From contig NZ_WVRN01000001.1 of NCBI RefSeq assembly GCF_013112245.1, positions 1,182,501-1,246,500 of the forward strand: 64,000 nt of DNA, in the 5' to 3' direction. The notes beneath the pieces are model-generated. The model was not told the DNA's origin, did not search any database, and saw nothing but the letters and a program-made list of their open reading frames with translations. The translations under genes and the position numbers were made by a program. This document shows, piece by piece, positions 1 through 10,099 of this stretch (within the stretch, counting starts at the first letter, position 1; each line of letters begins with the position of its first letter). This DNA is from Ruegeria sp. HKCCD4315. Its GTDB lineage: Bacteria > Pseudomonadota > Alphaproteobacteria > Rhodobacterales > Rhodobacteraceae.

Positions 1-392
1 GTCGCCAGCATGGCCTGCTGAGCAGCAATGTAATCCGGCGCCATGCCTGAGATGAAATTGAAGTGGGTTAATGGTTCGGCCACCGCCCAGAACAAAAGAC
101 CGACCCCCATCCCGGCTGAGAACAACATCGAAATCCATGTGGCGGTCGAGAATTCTGGTTCTTCGTCATCGCGACCAAGGCGAATGTTCCCGTATTTCGA
201 GAACGCCAGAACCAGACACCCGATCAACATGCCCGAGGCGGCAAGCATCACAAACCATCCCCGGCTGTGGAAGGTCTGTTGGACAATACCACTGGCCCAG
301 GTCACCAAACTCTGGATGTCGACAACCCCCCATATCCCGATCACGGCAATGACACTGAGGGAACAAACCAGCAGGGCGTTTGGTTTTTGCAT
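1..392 (-). CDS. BCCT family transporter, N-terminal part (gene runs off the window)
   Basis: The first 130 codons of an inner-membrane transporter of the betaine/carnitine/choline family are present; the rest lies outside the window. Translation from the ATG at 390-392 gives a first hydrophobic helix (about residues 7-22), a second around residues 48-65, and then the family hallmark GMGVGLLFWAVAEPLTHF near residue 100. That Gly-Met-Gly helix start and the AEP-x-TH segment are typical of BCCT proteins, which take up compatible solutes such as glycine betaine or DMSP by sodium or proton symport. The substrate cannot be told from this part. No clear Shine-Dalgarno sequence precedes the ATG, and no stop was seen in the nearest upstream codons, so a slightly longer start is possible. 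Confidence 0.85.
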   Translation of the reverse strand, partial: MQKPNALLVCSLSVIAVIGIWGVVDIQSLVTWASGIVQQTFHSRGWFVMLAASGMLIGCLVLAFSKYGNIRLGRDDEEPEFSTATWISMLFSAGMGVGLLFWAVAEPLTHFNFISGMAPDYIAAQQAMLA

Positions 393-461
393 GGCGTGTG
401 GCTTCCGTGAATGACCTTGCCCAACAGTTTCAGGTTTTCGAATGAATGACCAGATAACAAA

Positions 462-489
462 GAACCCCCGACGCTAAGCCGGGGGTTTT
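462..489 (-). terminator. Hairpin terminator downstream of acnA
   Basis: A C5G / CG5 stem closes on a short loop between the acnA stop and the BCCT start. The T-run is better on the plus strand (GTTTTA) than on the minus strand (GTTCTTTGTT), so acnA termination is plausible but not textbook. Confidence 0.6.
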
Positions 490-511
490 AATCGCTCGCA
501 ACGCTATCGGT

Positions 512-3202
<2,691 letters not shown>

Positions 3203-3427
3203 CAGTGGCCTCCCTCTCAAATGACTTGGGCAATGGGATTCGCTGTCTGTTATCTGTATCACCAAACCCCTTCGTTCAAGGAAGAACAAGAACAAAGGGA
3301 GCAATTTTGTATACCATCGCACACATTGATGAGGCAAATGTGCACCTGCGCCTCAAGAAACCTTGATTGGTCGTTGAACAGCGAAGCAGCTATTGCTGAA
3401 TCCCAACCGCCGAAATCGAGAGTTCTT

Positions 3428-4129
3428 ATGTTCAGACCCGCCATTTTGACTGCCCTGATGTCCTGTTTTCTGGCTGCATCTGTCGCGGCCGAGGATGATC
3501 CTGTGGTGGTTGAATTGTTTACGTCACAAGGCTGTTCGTCTTGTCCCCCGGCGGACCGGCTGATGCATGAACTGGCCAAGCGAGACGACGTCATCGGCTT
3601 GGCGCTGCACGTGGACTATTGGGACTACATTGGGTGGAAGGATGAATACGCTGACCCGGACCACACCACACGGCAGCGCGCCTATGCCCGGGAAGGCGGG
3701 CGCTCGATGATCTATACGCCGCAGATGGTGATCAACGGGCAGCATGACATTGTCGGTGCGCAATCTCGTGAGCTCGACCGCCTGATCAATGCGCATCTTA
3801 AGGCGGTGCCCGAGGCGTCGGTGAGCGCAACCCGGACAGCGGATGAAGTGACTGTGGAAGTCATGCCGGTAGAATTGCCGGAGGGCGAGACCTATGACAT
3901 TCGTGTCGTCCAGTATTCGCCCATGCGCCATGCCTCGATCCGTCGTGGAGAGCTGGCCGGGCACGACTTGGACTATGCCAATGTGGTGGAAACCTGGCAG
4001 ATCGCCGGGCAATGGGATGGCGTCGCACCACAAACCTTCTCAGCTCAACTTGGATCGGATCTTCCGGCGGTTGTTTTGGTTCAACGCGCAGGCCACGGCC
4101 CTATTGTTGCGGCAACGCGTGTGAAGTGA
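3428..4129 (+). CDS. Secreted DUF1223 family protein (thioredoxin-like fold)
   Basis: A 233-residue exported protein of unknown function. Residues 1-21 form a signal peptide (MFRPAILTALMSCFLAASVAA followed by ED). The mature part opens with VVELFTSQGCSSCPPADRL, a CxxC-like site in the thioredoxin-like fold characteristic of DUF1223, and continues with HVDYWDYIGWKDEYADP and IYTPQMVINGQ, both typical of the family. The frame is open far upstream, but only this start gives an export signal. The stop codon directly abuts the stop codon of the convergent acyltransferase gene with no spacer. A redox or thiol role in the periplasm is a guess from the CxxC-type motif. Confidence 0.88.
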   Translation: MFRPAILTALMSCFLAASVAAEDDPVVVELFTSQGCSSCPPADRLMHELAKRDDVIGLALHVDYWDYIGWKDEYADPDHTTRQRAYAREGGRSMIYTPQMVINGQHDIVGAQSRELDRLINAHLKAVPEASVSATRTADEVTVEVMPVELPEGETYDIRVVQYSPMRHASIRRGELAGHDLDYANVVETWQIAGQWDGVAPQTFSAQLGSDLPAVVLVQRAGHGPIVAATRVK

Positions 4130-5053
4130 TCAAGGCATCTCGTCCGGGGCAATGCCAAGCCCGTTCCAGTGCTTCCAGCGGCGGTGAATCCAGAACCATT
4201 GCCCCATATGCTGGCGGACCATCTTCTCTAGGTCATCATTGGTGAACTGGGTCATGGTTTTCGGGTCCGTATGTGGAACCGGATCGTGCAGAATGATCTC
4301 AAAATCTATTCCGTTGGGTTGACGCACAGCGTAGCAAGGGATGAGTTCCGCCTTGTATTTCATCGCGAGTTCAGCGTTCAACACAGAGGTCACGGCGGGT
4401 TTGTCGAAAAACATCAGTTCTTCGCCCCCCATGGCGTGAAGGTCAGACACGATGGCAATGATGCCACCCTTTTTCAGCGTGCGCACCATTTCAACCATCC
4501 CCCGACGTCCTTGCTCGAACATGGGGGCGCCGGTCTTGTAGAAGGCTTCTACGTAAGCGTCGTTGAAATAAGGGTTTGCCATCCTGCGATACAGGCAGCC
4601 TATCGGCTGACCGCTGTATTTTTGCAGGGCAATGCGCGCGGCCAGATAGTGGCCAAAATGCGCAGTAATCATCATGACCGGGCGCCCTTCGGCGACTGCT
4701 GCATCAAAGGCGGCAATGCCTGGGCCTGAAATCTTTGCTGTACTCTGACGCTCGGTGAAGCCCTCTGGCGAAAAATGCTCCATGATCGCCCGACCTGCAT
4801 TGTCCGGCACATCACGACAAATCTTTTTAACCTCGGCATCGGACAGGTCAGGGCAGGTGAGCTTCAGATTGCGACGGATACGTGTGCGAAAACCAACCAC
4901 CGGGGCCAGTGATCGCATGATCGCGCCCATGGTCGCGATGCGCCGTTCATAAGGAAGCAGGCGCATTGCCCCGATAATCCCCTGAAGGACCAGATTGGTG
5001 ACATAGTATTTTCCAAGCTCAAACTTGCTGAGCTCCGACTTTTCGACGGGCAT
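4130..5053 (-). CDS. LpxL/HtrB-like lipid A or lysophospholipid acyltransferase
   Basis: A 307-residue inner-membrane-associated acyltransferase of the LpxL/HtrB family, which adds secondary acyl chains to lipid A; some alphaproteobacterial members act on other lipids. Supporting features are length, the early hydrophobic stretch, GRPVMMITAHFGHYLAAR holding the His of the HX4(D/E) site, a block like the family's second conserved region (ALQKYSGQPIGCLYRRMANP), and the C-terminal WIHRRWKHW signature. The expected acidic residue five positions after His132 is a leucine here (Leu137), so catalysis may differ from classic LpxL. It ends against DUF1223 with stop codons touching. The start has GGTGAGA upstream. 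Confidence 0.8.
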   Translation of the reverse strand: MPVEKSELSKFELGKYYVTNLVLQGIIGAMRLLPYERRIATMGAIMRSLAPVVGFRTRIRRNLKLTCPDLSDAEVKKICRDVPDNAGRAIMEHFSPEGFTERQSTAKISGPGIAAFDAAVAEGRPVMMITAHFGHYLAARIALQKYSGQPIGCLYRRMANPYFNDAYVEAFYKTGAPMFEQGRRGMVEMVRTLKKGGIIAIVSDLHAMGGEELMFFDKPAVTSVLNAELAMKYKAELIPCYAVRQPNGIDFEIILHDPVPHTDPKTMTQFTNDDLEKMVRQHMGQWFWIHRRWKHWNGLGIAPDEMP

Positions 5054-5179
5054 GGAGGCATCTCACCGCGTGTTGCGAAGTTCTGTGCCAGACATACAGG
5101 CCGATGTTGGTAAGCTCAAGCGTTCAGCAAGGTGCCAATCAAAGTGGACGGATCGCGGCGCATAATCTTGACTTAAGTG

Positions 5180-6274
5180 CTATTCGGCCTCTTCTTCGGG
5201 ATCGACCAAAGCGATTGTTCCTGCATCAGCCAATGTCCGAATGGCACCAACCACCTGTGTCATCGCGTCTTCAGCTTCAGATTGCTTGACGCGTCCACGT
5301 TCGCCCATCTCTTCGCGCAGATTATCCGCCATGCGGGACGAGATGTTGGACAAAAGAAACTCGACCGATGCTTTGTCATCATCGGCGGCTGCTCCGGTTA
5401 GGGCCGTGACCAGAACGGGTTGGTCCACTTCGCGCAGTATGGCGGGAACATCGCGGGCTGCGATACGGCTGGAGATATGGGCGAAGGTAAAGATTGATTG
5501 ACGCACGAGATCGGCAAAAGCGGCGTCATCCTCATCCAGTGCATTCAGCAAATCGTCACGCGTTGCAGCCGCAGACTGGTTCAGGATCGCGCCAACACGC
5601 GCGCCGGGGCCGTCATCGAACGCCTGAGCCGGACGCTGATCCAATTGCGCAGCCAAAGACCAGCCAATTCGTTCGACCGATTCGGGGGTGACGTTAGCCG
5701 TCTTTGAAACCGCGTAAGTGATCCGACGGGCCACCGGGCCGGGCATATGACCCAGCATCTGAGCCGCCTGTGCGGTGTCCATTTTGGACAGCATCACAGC
5801 AGCCACTTCGGTGCTTTCCGCCTGAGCCATGGCGGCAAGATCCTCGGCAGGGATGTCGCGCAGTCTTTGCCACGGATCGCCAACCTGACGTACACCCGCC
5901 ACTTTGCGCAGACGGGCGGCCGTTTTGGGGGCGATTTTTCCGGTTACTGCATCCAGTGCTCCTGCCAGCCCGTGCGGAAACGCCAGCCCAAGGTTATTCA
6001 AAGCCTCGCTGAATTCCTGCGCCACGGCATCCAGAGTTACACGATCCACCAGCCCCATCTCGCCAAGTTGATGTGTCAGCCTTTCTTGCAGATCATCTGG
6101 CAGTTCTTCCAAAGGAAGATCCGCGCCTTCGTTGAGCAAAAGGCGCACAACAACCGCGGCCTTCTGGCGGCTGGTCAATGTCCTGGGAACAAGTCGCGGT
6201 GTGTCGTCATTCCCTGTGGCAAGCGGAGCGGATGCCCCGGGTGCCGCTTGTATCAATGCGTTTGTGTCCTGCAT
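5180..6274 (-). CDS. fliG: Flagellar motor switch protein FliG-like
   Basis: 364 residues matching the FliG layout: an N-terminal part with LTSRQKAAVVVRLLLNEGADLP (compare the family's KAAILLxxLG), a middle domain, and a C-terminal domain containing a segment like the motor-facing helix (DLVRQSIFTFAHIS, then ILREVDQPVLVTALTGA) followed by EEMGERGRVKQSEAEDA. FliG sits on the cytoplasmic face of the basal body and transmits torque from the stator. No other flagellar gene lies nearby, so this is an orphan copy. It is divergent: the EHPQ motif of the middle domain appears as ESTE. The ATG at 6274 was chosen over one ten codons upstream; neither has a strong ribosome site. A FliG paralogue with another role is possible. 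Confidence 0.78.
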   Translation of the reverse strand: MQDTNALIQAAPGASAPLATGNDDTPRLVPRTLTSRQKAAVVVRLLLNEGADLPLEELPDDLQERLTHQLGEMGLVDRVTLDAVAQEFSEALNNLGLAFPHGLAGALDAVTGKIAPKTAARLRKVAGVRQVGDPWQRLRDIPAEDLAAMAQAESTEVAAVMLSKMDTAQAAQMLGHMPGPVARRITYAVSKTANVTPESVERIGWSLAAQLDQRPAQAFDDGPGARVGAILNQSAAATRDDLLNALDEDDAAFADLVRQSIFTFAHISSRIAARDVPAILREVDQPVLVTALTGAAADDDKASVEFLLSNISSRMADNLREEMGERGRVKQSEAEDAMTQVVGAIRTLADAGTIALVDPEEEAE

Positions 6275-6343
6275 CTGCCTGTGGTGCCAAAATTTCTGAA
6301 CCACAGGCAGATTACGGAGAATCGGGTTAAATAACCTTGAAGT

Positions 6344-6892
6344 TTAGTAGTTATAGGTCAGCCCGGTGCGGATGGCTTCACGCAACGATGCCTCGGCCCA
6401 GGTTCCTTCGCCACCACGTGCTTTGATCTCGCGCCATTGCTCGATCGCAAGATCGGTTCTGCCTTCGGCGACAAAGCCCTGTCCCATGTAACTGCGGGCG
6501 AGGATGTTGTCGGGGTTAGAGTTGATGGCATTGGTGTAGAAGACGTTTGCTAGCTCAAGCTCACCCATTTTGCGGTACGTAAAACCCCAATACGTCAGGA
6601 CGCGATCATCGTCCTGATCCATGATGCGCAGAATGTTCTGAGCGTTCTCGAATTGCCCGTCATAAGCCAGCTCGCGCACGGCGTCATACAGCTCATCATC
6701 GGTGAAATTGGTCTTGTTCGGTTTGACACAACGCCCCGCGTCCTTGTCGTAGACGCGGCCAAAAAGGCACCTCTTGGTCGTGTTCGTTGGTTTTGGTGGG
6801 GTCGTGGTGCTGCCACCATCGCCGGCTGCATACAAAGCCGGTGCGAAGGCGAAAGCCTGAAGGGCAATAGCTGAAACTAAAACAAGGCGCAT
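6344..6892 (-). CDS. Exported TPR protein with N-terminal Cys-loop motif
   Basis: 182 residues. Residues 1-22 are a signal peptide ending ALYA-AG. A Thr/Pro-rich linker follows, then a short loop CLFGRVYDKDAGRCVK, then helical repeats resembling TPR units: ELYDAVRELAYDGQFENAQNILR, the unit around YWGFTYRKMGELELANVFYTNAI, and ARSYMGQGFVAEGRTDLAIEQW. This suggests a periplasmic scaffold or adaptor. The Cys loop has the same spacing as the one in the 50-residue protein encoded just upstream on the same strand. A good Shine-Dalgarno (GGAGTAGGA) precedes the ATG. No enzymatic motif is visible. Confidence 0.75.
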   Translation of the reverse strand: MRLVLVSAIALQAFAFAPALYAAGDGGSTTTPPKPTNTTKRCLFGRVYDKDAGRCVKPNKTNFTDDELYDAVRELAYDGQFENAQNILRIMDQDDDRVLTYWGFTYRKMGELELANVFYTNAINSNPDNILARSYMGQGFVAEGRTDLAIEQWREIKARGGEGTWAEASLREAIRTGLTYNY

Positions 6893-6996
6893 TTTCCTAC
6901 TCCGTTCTTTGGGCTGCTCTGATCAAGCATAGCGCGATTTGATAAAAGGCTAACAATTGCGCTGTCGCTTTTATTCACAAGTAGGAAAGAAAAACC

Positions 6997-7149
6997 TCAG
7001 CTATTGACGGTTTTTACGCAACTATGGGCCTCGGCGTCCCATTGTGTTCCCGGCGCGCAGGACTGCGTTCGTTCAGTATGGGCGCTGCAGGCCAAAGCGA
7101 CAGAGGCTGAGCAGCCAAGGGCCAATGCGCAAATCAAAGTCCGGATCAT
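6997..7149 (-). CDS. Small exported Cys-rich protein (50 aa)
   Basis: A short gene found by reading the minus strand between purB and the TPR gene. The ATG at 7147-7149 is preceded by CAGGAGAAGCTTG, a good ribosome site. The product has a signal peptide of about 20 residues (MIRTLICALALGCSASVALA) and a mature part of only 30 residues with three cysteines (plus one at the cleavage region), including CAPGTQWDAEAHSCVK. This loop aligns without gaps to one in the neighbouring TPR protein. The pattern resembles small secreted proteins seen next to purB in Roseobacter genomes, which I recall being loosely likened to chitin-binding-type Cys loops. Function unknown. Confidence 0.7.
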   Translation of the reverse strand: MIRTLICALALGCSASVALACSAHTERTQSCAPGTQWDAEAHSCVKTVNS

Positions 7150-7206
7150 CAAGCTTCTCCTGTTCAGGAATGCGCGGACAAGATAACCGATTTTTGATGA
7201 TCTGGC

Positions 7207-7245
7207 AAAAGAACAAGGCCCGGATCGCTGCGTGCGAACCGGGCC
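7207..7245 (-). terminator. Rho-independent terminator of purB
   Basis: GGCCCGG pairs with CCGGGCC, and an inner TCGC/GCGA stem continues past one mismatch. On the minus strand it is followed by TTGTTCTTTT, directly downstream of the purB stop. Confidence 0.8.
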
Positions 7246-7270
7246 CCTGAACTGCTTGATCGCTTAAGAA

Positions 7271-8575
7271 TTATTCGCCGAACACTCGGGCAAAGATCGT
7301 ATCGACATGCTTGGTGTGATAGCCGAGGTCGAATTTTTCTTCGATTTCTTCAGGGCTGAGCGCAGCGGTGACATCCGCATCTGCCAGCAACTCTTCTTTG
7401 AAGTCGGTGCGATGTTCCCAGACCTTCAGCGCGTTGCGTTGGACCATGGCGTATGCGTCTTCACGGCTGACCCCGGCTTGGGTCAGCGCCAACAAAACCC
7501 GCTGGCTCATAACAAGGCCAGGGAACTTGTTCATGTTCTCCATCATGTTTTCTGGGAAGATCAGCATCTTGTCGACCACGCCAGTCAGCCGCGCCAGCGC
7601 GAAATCGAGCGTGATCGTGGCGTCCGGCCCGATCATACGTTCAACCGACGAATGCGAAATATCACGCTCATGCCAGAGCGCAACGTTCTCCATCGCTGGG
7701 ATCACGGCCGCGCGGACCATGCGCGCCAGACCTGTCAGGTTCTCGGTCAGAACAGGGTTTTTCTTGTGTGGCATAGCCGAGGAACCTTTTTGACCCATCG
7801 AGAAGAACTCGGCCCCTTCCAACACCTCGGTCCGCTGCATGTGGCGGATTTCGATGGCGATGTTTTCGATGCTGCTGGCGATGACGCCCAGAGTCGCAAA
7901 GAACGCGGCGTGGCGGTCACGCGGAATGACCTGCGTGCTGATCGGCTCAGGCACCAATCCCATCTGGTCGCAGACATGTTCCTCAACGCGTGGATCGATA
8001 TTGGCGAAGGTGCCAACTGCGCCGCTGATCGCGCCGGTGGCGATTTCCGCGCGAGCGTCCCGCATCCGCGACAGGTTGCGGTCCATCTCGGCGTAGAAGC
8101 GGGCAAAGGTCAGGCCCATCGTGGTCGGCTCGGCATGGATGCCGTGGCTACGACCGATGCGTACAGTGTCCTTATGTTCAATCGCGCGGCGCTTGAGCGC
8201 GGCCAGAAGGCCTTCAAGATCGGCGATCAGGATGTCAGCGGCGCGGGTCAGTTGTACGTTCAGGCAGGTGTCCAGCACGTCGGAACTGGTCATGCCCTGA
8301 TGCACAAAACGGGCTTCTTCGCTGCCCACATGCTCGGCCAGATGGGTCAGGAAGGCGATGACATCGTGTTTGGTGACGGCCTCAATCTCATCAATACGGG
8401 CTACGTCGAACTCCACGTCTTTGGCTTTCCACACGGCCTCAGCATTTTCGCGCGGGATGACGCCCAGATCGGCCATGGCATCGCAAGCATGTGCCTCGAT
8501 CTCGTACCAGATGCGGAACTTGCTCTCGGGCGACCAGATGGTGACCATGTCAGGGCGGGAATAACGAGGAATCAT
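7271..8575 (-). CDS. purB: Adenylosuccinate lyase
   Basis: Catalyses two eliminations of fumarate: SAICAR to AICAR in purine synthesis and adenylosuccinate to AMP. The 434 residues match the Bacillus-type PurB length. Features: N-terminal MIPRYSRPDM, HQGMTSSDVLDT in the active-site region, GRSHGIHAEPTT, and the fumarase/aspartase superfamily signature GSSAMPHKKNP with its mobile catalytic serine loop. Two in-frame ATGs are close together; the one at 8573-8575 is used because PurB proteins usually begin MIPRYSRP and AAGGTG lies about nine bases upstream. A clear terminator follows the gene, so it is probably monocistronic. Confidence 0.97.
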   Translation of the reverse strand: MIPRYSRPDMVTIWSPESKFRIWYEIEAHACDAMADLGVIPRENAEAVWKAKDVEFDVARIDEIEAVTKHDVIAFLTHLAEHVGSEEARFVHQGMTSSDVLDTCLNVQLTRAADILIADLEGLLAALKRRAIEHKDTVRIGRSHGIHAEPTTMGLTFARFYAEMDRNLSRMRDARAEIATGAISGAVGTFANIDPRVEEHVCDQMGLVPEPISTQVIPRDRHAAFFATLGVIASSIENIAIEIRHMQRTEVLEGAEFFSMGQKGSSAMPHKKNPVLTENLTGLARMVRAAVIPAMENVALWHERDISHSSVERMIGPDATITLDFALARLTGVVDKMLIFPENMMENMNKFPGLVMSQRVLLALTQAGVSREDAYAMVQRNALKVWEHRTDFKEELLADADVTAALSPEEIEEKFDLGYHTKHVDTIFARVFGE

Positions 8576-8663
8576 TGGCGGCAGCACCTTTTTGTGATTG
8601 GGATGAGGCGTTGGCGCGGGGTTTAGCCCTGTGTGCAGCAGGGAACAAGAAGAGAGAGCGCCT

Positions 8664-8996
8664 ATGAGACGGTTTGCCCTGATTTTGGCCCTTTGGCCGG
8701 GTGTTTTGGCCGCAGATGGCTTTCAGAAATTGTTAGGTGACGAAATTCTGGCCGCGCTGACAGATAAGAAGCTCGAATATGGTGCAGGGGTTTGGCAAAC
8801 CTTCGAGGCCAGCATGAGCACGCAGTACTTCTCGGGTGGGCCAAGCGCCGGGCGCTGGGCCGTGCGCGAGGATCAGTATTGTTCGATCTGGCCGCCTTCA
8901 GACTTGTGGGCCTGTTACGATGTCTTCCGCAATGAGGATACAATTCGGTTCGTCGACGATGCGGGCGGCGAGACAGATGGCGTTTACGCGCAATAG
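8664..8996 (+). CDS. Small exported protein of unknown function
   Basis: 110 residues with a signal peptide (MRRFALILALWPGVLA, then ADG). The mature chain contains GFQKLLGDEILAALTDKKLEY, then FSGGPSAGRWAVREDQYCSIWPPSDLWACYDVF with two cysteines that could pair. The ATG at 8664 has AGAGAG upstream; eleven further codons upstream lack a signal sequence. It is transcribed divergently from purB. The pattern of a short N-terminal helix, a W-R-x6-YC segment and a W-x-C-Y segment recalls small secreted proteins common in Rhodobacterales, but I do not recognise a named family. Confidence 0.65.
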   Translation: MRRFALILALWPGVLAADGFQKLLGDEILAALTDKKLEYGAGVWQTFEASMSTQYFSGGPSAGRWAVREDQYCSIWPPSDLWACYDVFRNEDTIRFVDDAGGETDGVYAQ

Positions 8997-9162
8997 AGGC
9001 GCGGACTTGTTAAGTGATTTCAAACCCATTCGGCGACGGCGACTGCACTTTGAAAGCTCACATGCGGGATCGTAATCCGCCCGGTCTTTGCGTGCCGGTA
9101 CTGGACAAACTGCGTCTGGAAGGGTCAAGCTGCGTTTGCGGAAATCATCAGGTTATTAAGAT

Positions 9163-9723
9163 ATGCGTTTATTTTCAGGATCATTGCTGGCCGCGTGCGC
9201 TGCCGTGTGGCTGAGCGCGGCAGGGTTAGTGACGGCCGATACTCCGGTGACGTACACGGAAGATGGTCGTGCGTTGTTTCGTTTCAGTGTCCCTGATTTC
9301 TGGGTGCTGCGCACTGGCGGCCCGCGAGAGATCGAGGATTCCGAGCTAGGTGACACGCGCGGAGTGTCACGTGTCATGGGGATGCGCCCTGTGACAGACG
9401 ATACAGTCTGGATGGGGTTTGTTTCGCCCGACGGCGTTGCATCCATTCAGGATGGTGTCCGCTACTTGCAGGATATCGACAAGTTTCTGGTCAACGATCC
9501 AACCGTTACAAGCACAAGCGACACACGTATCGGAGGATTGCCTGCGAAGGTGTTCCGGGGCACCGGACGCCGCGAAGGCAGGGGGGTCAGCTTTACAGCA
9601 ACGCTTATTGACCTGCCGCGGGGCCGCGTTGCAGTTGCCGTGGCCATTCTGCGCGATGGTGCGAATCCGGACTATGCTGACGATCTGAACGCAGTCTTCG
9701 CGTCGTTCCGGTCGCTTCAGTAA
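9163..9723 (+). CDS. Exported protein of unknown function (186 aa)
   Basis: Residues 1-25 form a signal peptide (MRLFSGSLLAACAAVWLSAA, ending around TAD). The rest is a compact domain with beta-rich features: FRFSVPDFWVLRTGG, then RVMGMRPVTDDTVWMGFVSP, an acidic amphipathic helix, and a conserved-looking C-terminus (RIGGLPAKVFRGTGRREG, then RVAVAVAILRDG, ending VFASFRSLQ). The shape resembles proteins in which a PsbP/DcrB-like fold binds a ligand or lipid, but that is only a resemblance. It is 12 bp upstream of a lipoprotein gene and likely cotranscribed with it. A 166-bp stretch before it has no gene. Confidence 0.65.
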   Translation: MRLFSGSLLAACAAVWLSAAGLVTADTPVTYTEDGRALFRFSVPDFWVLRTGGPREIEDSELGDTRGVSRVMGMRPVTDDTVWMGFVSPDGVASIQDGVRYLQDIDKFLVNDPTVTSTSDTRIGGLPAKVFRGTGRREGRGVSFTATLIDLPRGRVAVAVAILRDGANPDYADDLNAVFASFRSLQ

Positions 9724-9735
9724 GGAGAGGGTGCG

Positions 9736-10065
9736 ATGAATTTTCAAATGATCAGACGGATTTCTCTTGCACTTGGGCTGGGCGCTGCAAGCTTTGGCTT
9801 GTCGGCCTGTGAAGGCGTCTCGGTTGGCGTTGGGTATGGATATGGGTACGACCCGTTCTACGACTCGATGCTTTGGAACGACTATTACCGCCGAGACGTA
9901 AATATCGACATCGACCGCCCCGATCGACCAAACCGGCCTGACCGCCCGGTTCGTCCTGAACGTCCGAAACCGCCGGTTGCCAAACCGCCTGCACGGCCAA
10001 GGCCGCCGACGGCGCGTCCACCTGCCGCACGGCCACCCATTCATCGGCCATCACCGCGCCGCTAA
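9736..10065 (+). CDS. Pro/Arg-rich lipoprotein
   Basis: 109 residues. The signal peptide ends in a lipobox (SFGLSAC, Cys25), so the protein should be lipid-anchored. A Gly/Tyr stretch (GVGYGYGYDPFYDS) is followed by a long low-complexity tail built from RPDRPNRPDRPVRPERP-type and PPARPRPP-type units, strongly basic and probably extended. Such tails often span or bind peptidoglycan or other anionic polymers; that is inference. The ribosome site AAGGAGAGGG is strong. It is the second gene after the exported 186-residue protein and is followed by a clear terminator. Confidence 0.72.
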   Translation: MNFQMIRRISLALGLGAASFGLSACEGVSVGVGYGYGYDPFYDSMLWNDYYRRDVNIDIDRPDRPNRPDRPVRPERPKPPVAKPPARPRPPTARPPAARPPIHRPSPRR

Positions 10066-10073
10066 AAATTAAA

Positions 10074-10099
10074 GGCCGCCAGACAGGCGGCCTTTTTTT
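10074..10099 (+). terminator. Rho-independent terminator, shared zone
   Basis: GGCCGCC-agaca-GGCGGCC followed by seven T residues ends the lipoprotein gene. The stop codon of the convergent hydrolase-OsmC gene sits at the end of the T-tract, so the two transcripts meet here. Confidence 0.9.

Noticed and set aside
7307..8626. 439-codon plus-strand frame opposite purB
   Set aside because: Antisense shadow of a well-supported enzyme; product is His/Arg/Asp-rich without domains.
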